8,837 nt of DNA from CAZQVN01 sp964596775 (lineage in GTDB: Bacteria; Eisenbacteria; RBG-16-71-46; JABDJR01; JAWXBZ01), in NCBI GenBank assembly GCA_964596775.1, contig CAZQVN010000093.1, positions 1 to 8,837 on the forward strand. Reading direction: 5' to 3'. This document shows positions 8,631-8,837 of this stretch, piece after piece. Made by a program: the position numbers and the translations under genes. The notes beneath the pieces are model-generated. The model searched no databases. It was not told where the DNA came from and saw nothing but the letters and a program-made list of their open reading frames with translations. Every line of letters begins with the position of its first letter. The first letter of the stretch is position 1.

Positions 8631-8837
8631 GCGACCTCGTGAGCCTGTTCGGGTCGATGGGACTCGACTTCATGGCCATCGGCCCGGAGATCGCGCTGAC
8701 GGTCACCGCCTCGCTGATCCTGATCCTCGACCTCTTCTACAAGCGGAAGAGCGGCGGGCATCTCCTGTTCATCGGGGCGGTCGGGCTGGCCCTGGCGGCG
8801 GCACTCGCGTGGCGCTACGGAGGGGGAGCGGCCACGA
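8627..8837 (+). CDS. nuoN: NADH-quinone oxidoreductase subunit N (ND2), 5' part only
   Basis: Third antiporter-like pump (ND2 homologue), adjoining NuoK. Only the first 70 codons are in the window; the gene runs off the right edge. The visible part starts with a short leader (SDLVSLFGSMGLDFMAI) and then GPEIALTVTASLILILDLFY, a hydrophobic segment with the Pro-Glu near its start that is typical of NuoN. A second hydrophobic segment (about 48-62) follows. The channel residues lie beyond the edge and cannot be checked. The identity also rests on its place directly after nuoM. The TTG start overlaps the nuoM stop by four bases (TTGA); GTG 8639 is an alternative. Confidence 0.88.

Overview
The window is one strand-coherent, G+C-rich (roughly two thirds by eye) bacterial operon for the proton-pumping NADH:quinone oxidoreductase (respiratory complex I, Nuo). 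After a 217-base non-coding leader, ten plus-strand genes run head to tail with no untranslated base between them up to the window edge: nuoA, nuoC, nuoE, nuoF, nuoH, nuoJ, nuoK, nuoL, nuoM and the 5' part of nuoN. Stops and starts mostly share a base (TGATG or TAGTG), which suggests a single transcript with translational coupling. A near-consensus sigma70-type promoter (TTGACA, 17-base spacer, TATCCT) sits at the left edge and would give a leader of about 170 nt.

The main peculiarity is what is absent. Compared with the canonical nuoA-to-nuoN order, nuoB, nuoD, nuoG and nuoI are each missing from their expected slots, yet the remaining order is intact and every junction is tight. All seven membrane subunits (A, H, J, K, L, M, N) are here, together with the NADH/FMN/2Fe-2S pair (F, E) and the peripheral-arm subunit C. 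The missing four carry the rest of the Fe-S wire (G, I, B) and the quinone site (D). The encoded set therefore could not pass electrons from NADH to quinone by itself. Inference: the four genes lie at another locus and the complex is assembled from two transcription units.

Mechanistic residues known from E. coli complex I are present in all subunits (Glu/Lys pairs in L, M and K, the FMN and N3 motifs in F, the N1a cysteines in E), so the genes look functional. Lineage-specific additions are a His/Ala/Gly-rich insert with 7-residue periodicity in NuoL (about residues 495-552), a 50-residue Pro/Ala-rich tail on NuoM, and shorter tails on NuoA and NuoE.

The organism cannot be named from this sequence. 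Strong G/C third positions, a bacterial-type promoter and lone (unfused) nuoC fit a high-G+C bacterium such as an Acidobacteriota, Myxococcota/deltaproteobacterial or related lineage; this is a low-confidence inference. No RNA genes, mobile elements, CRISPR arrays or terminators were seen.
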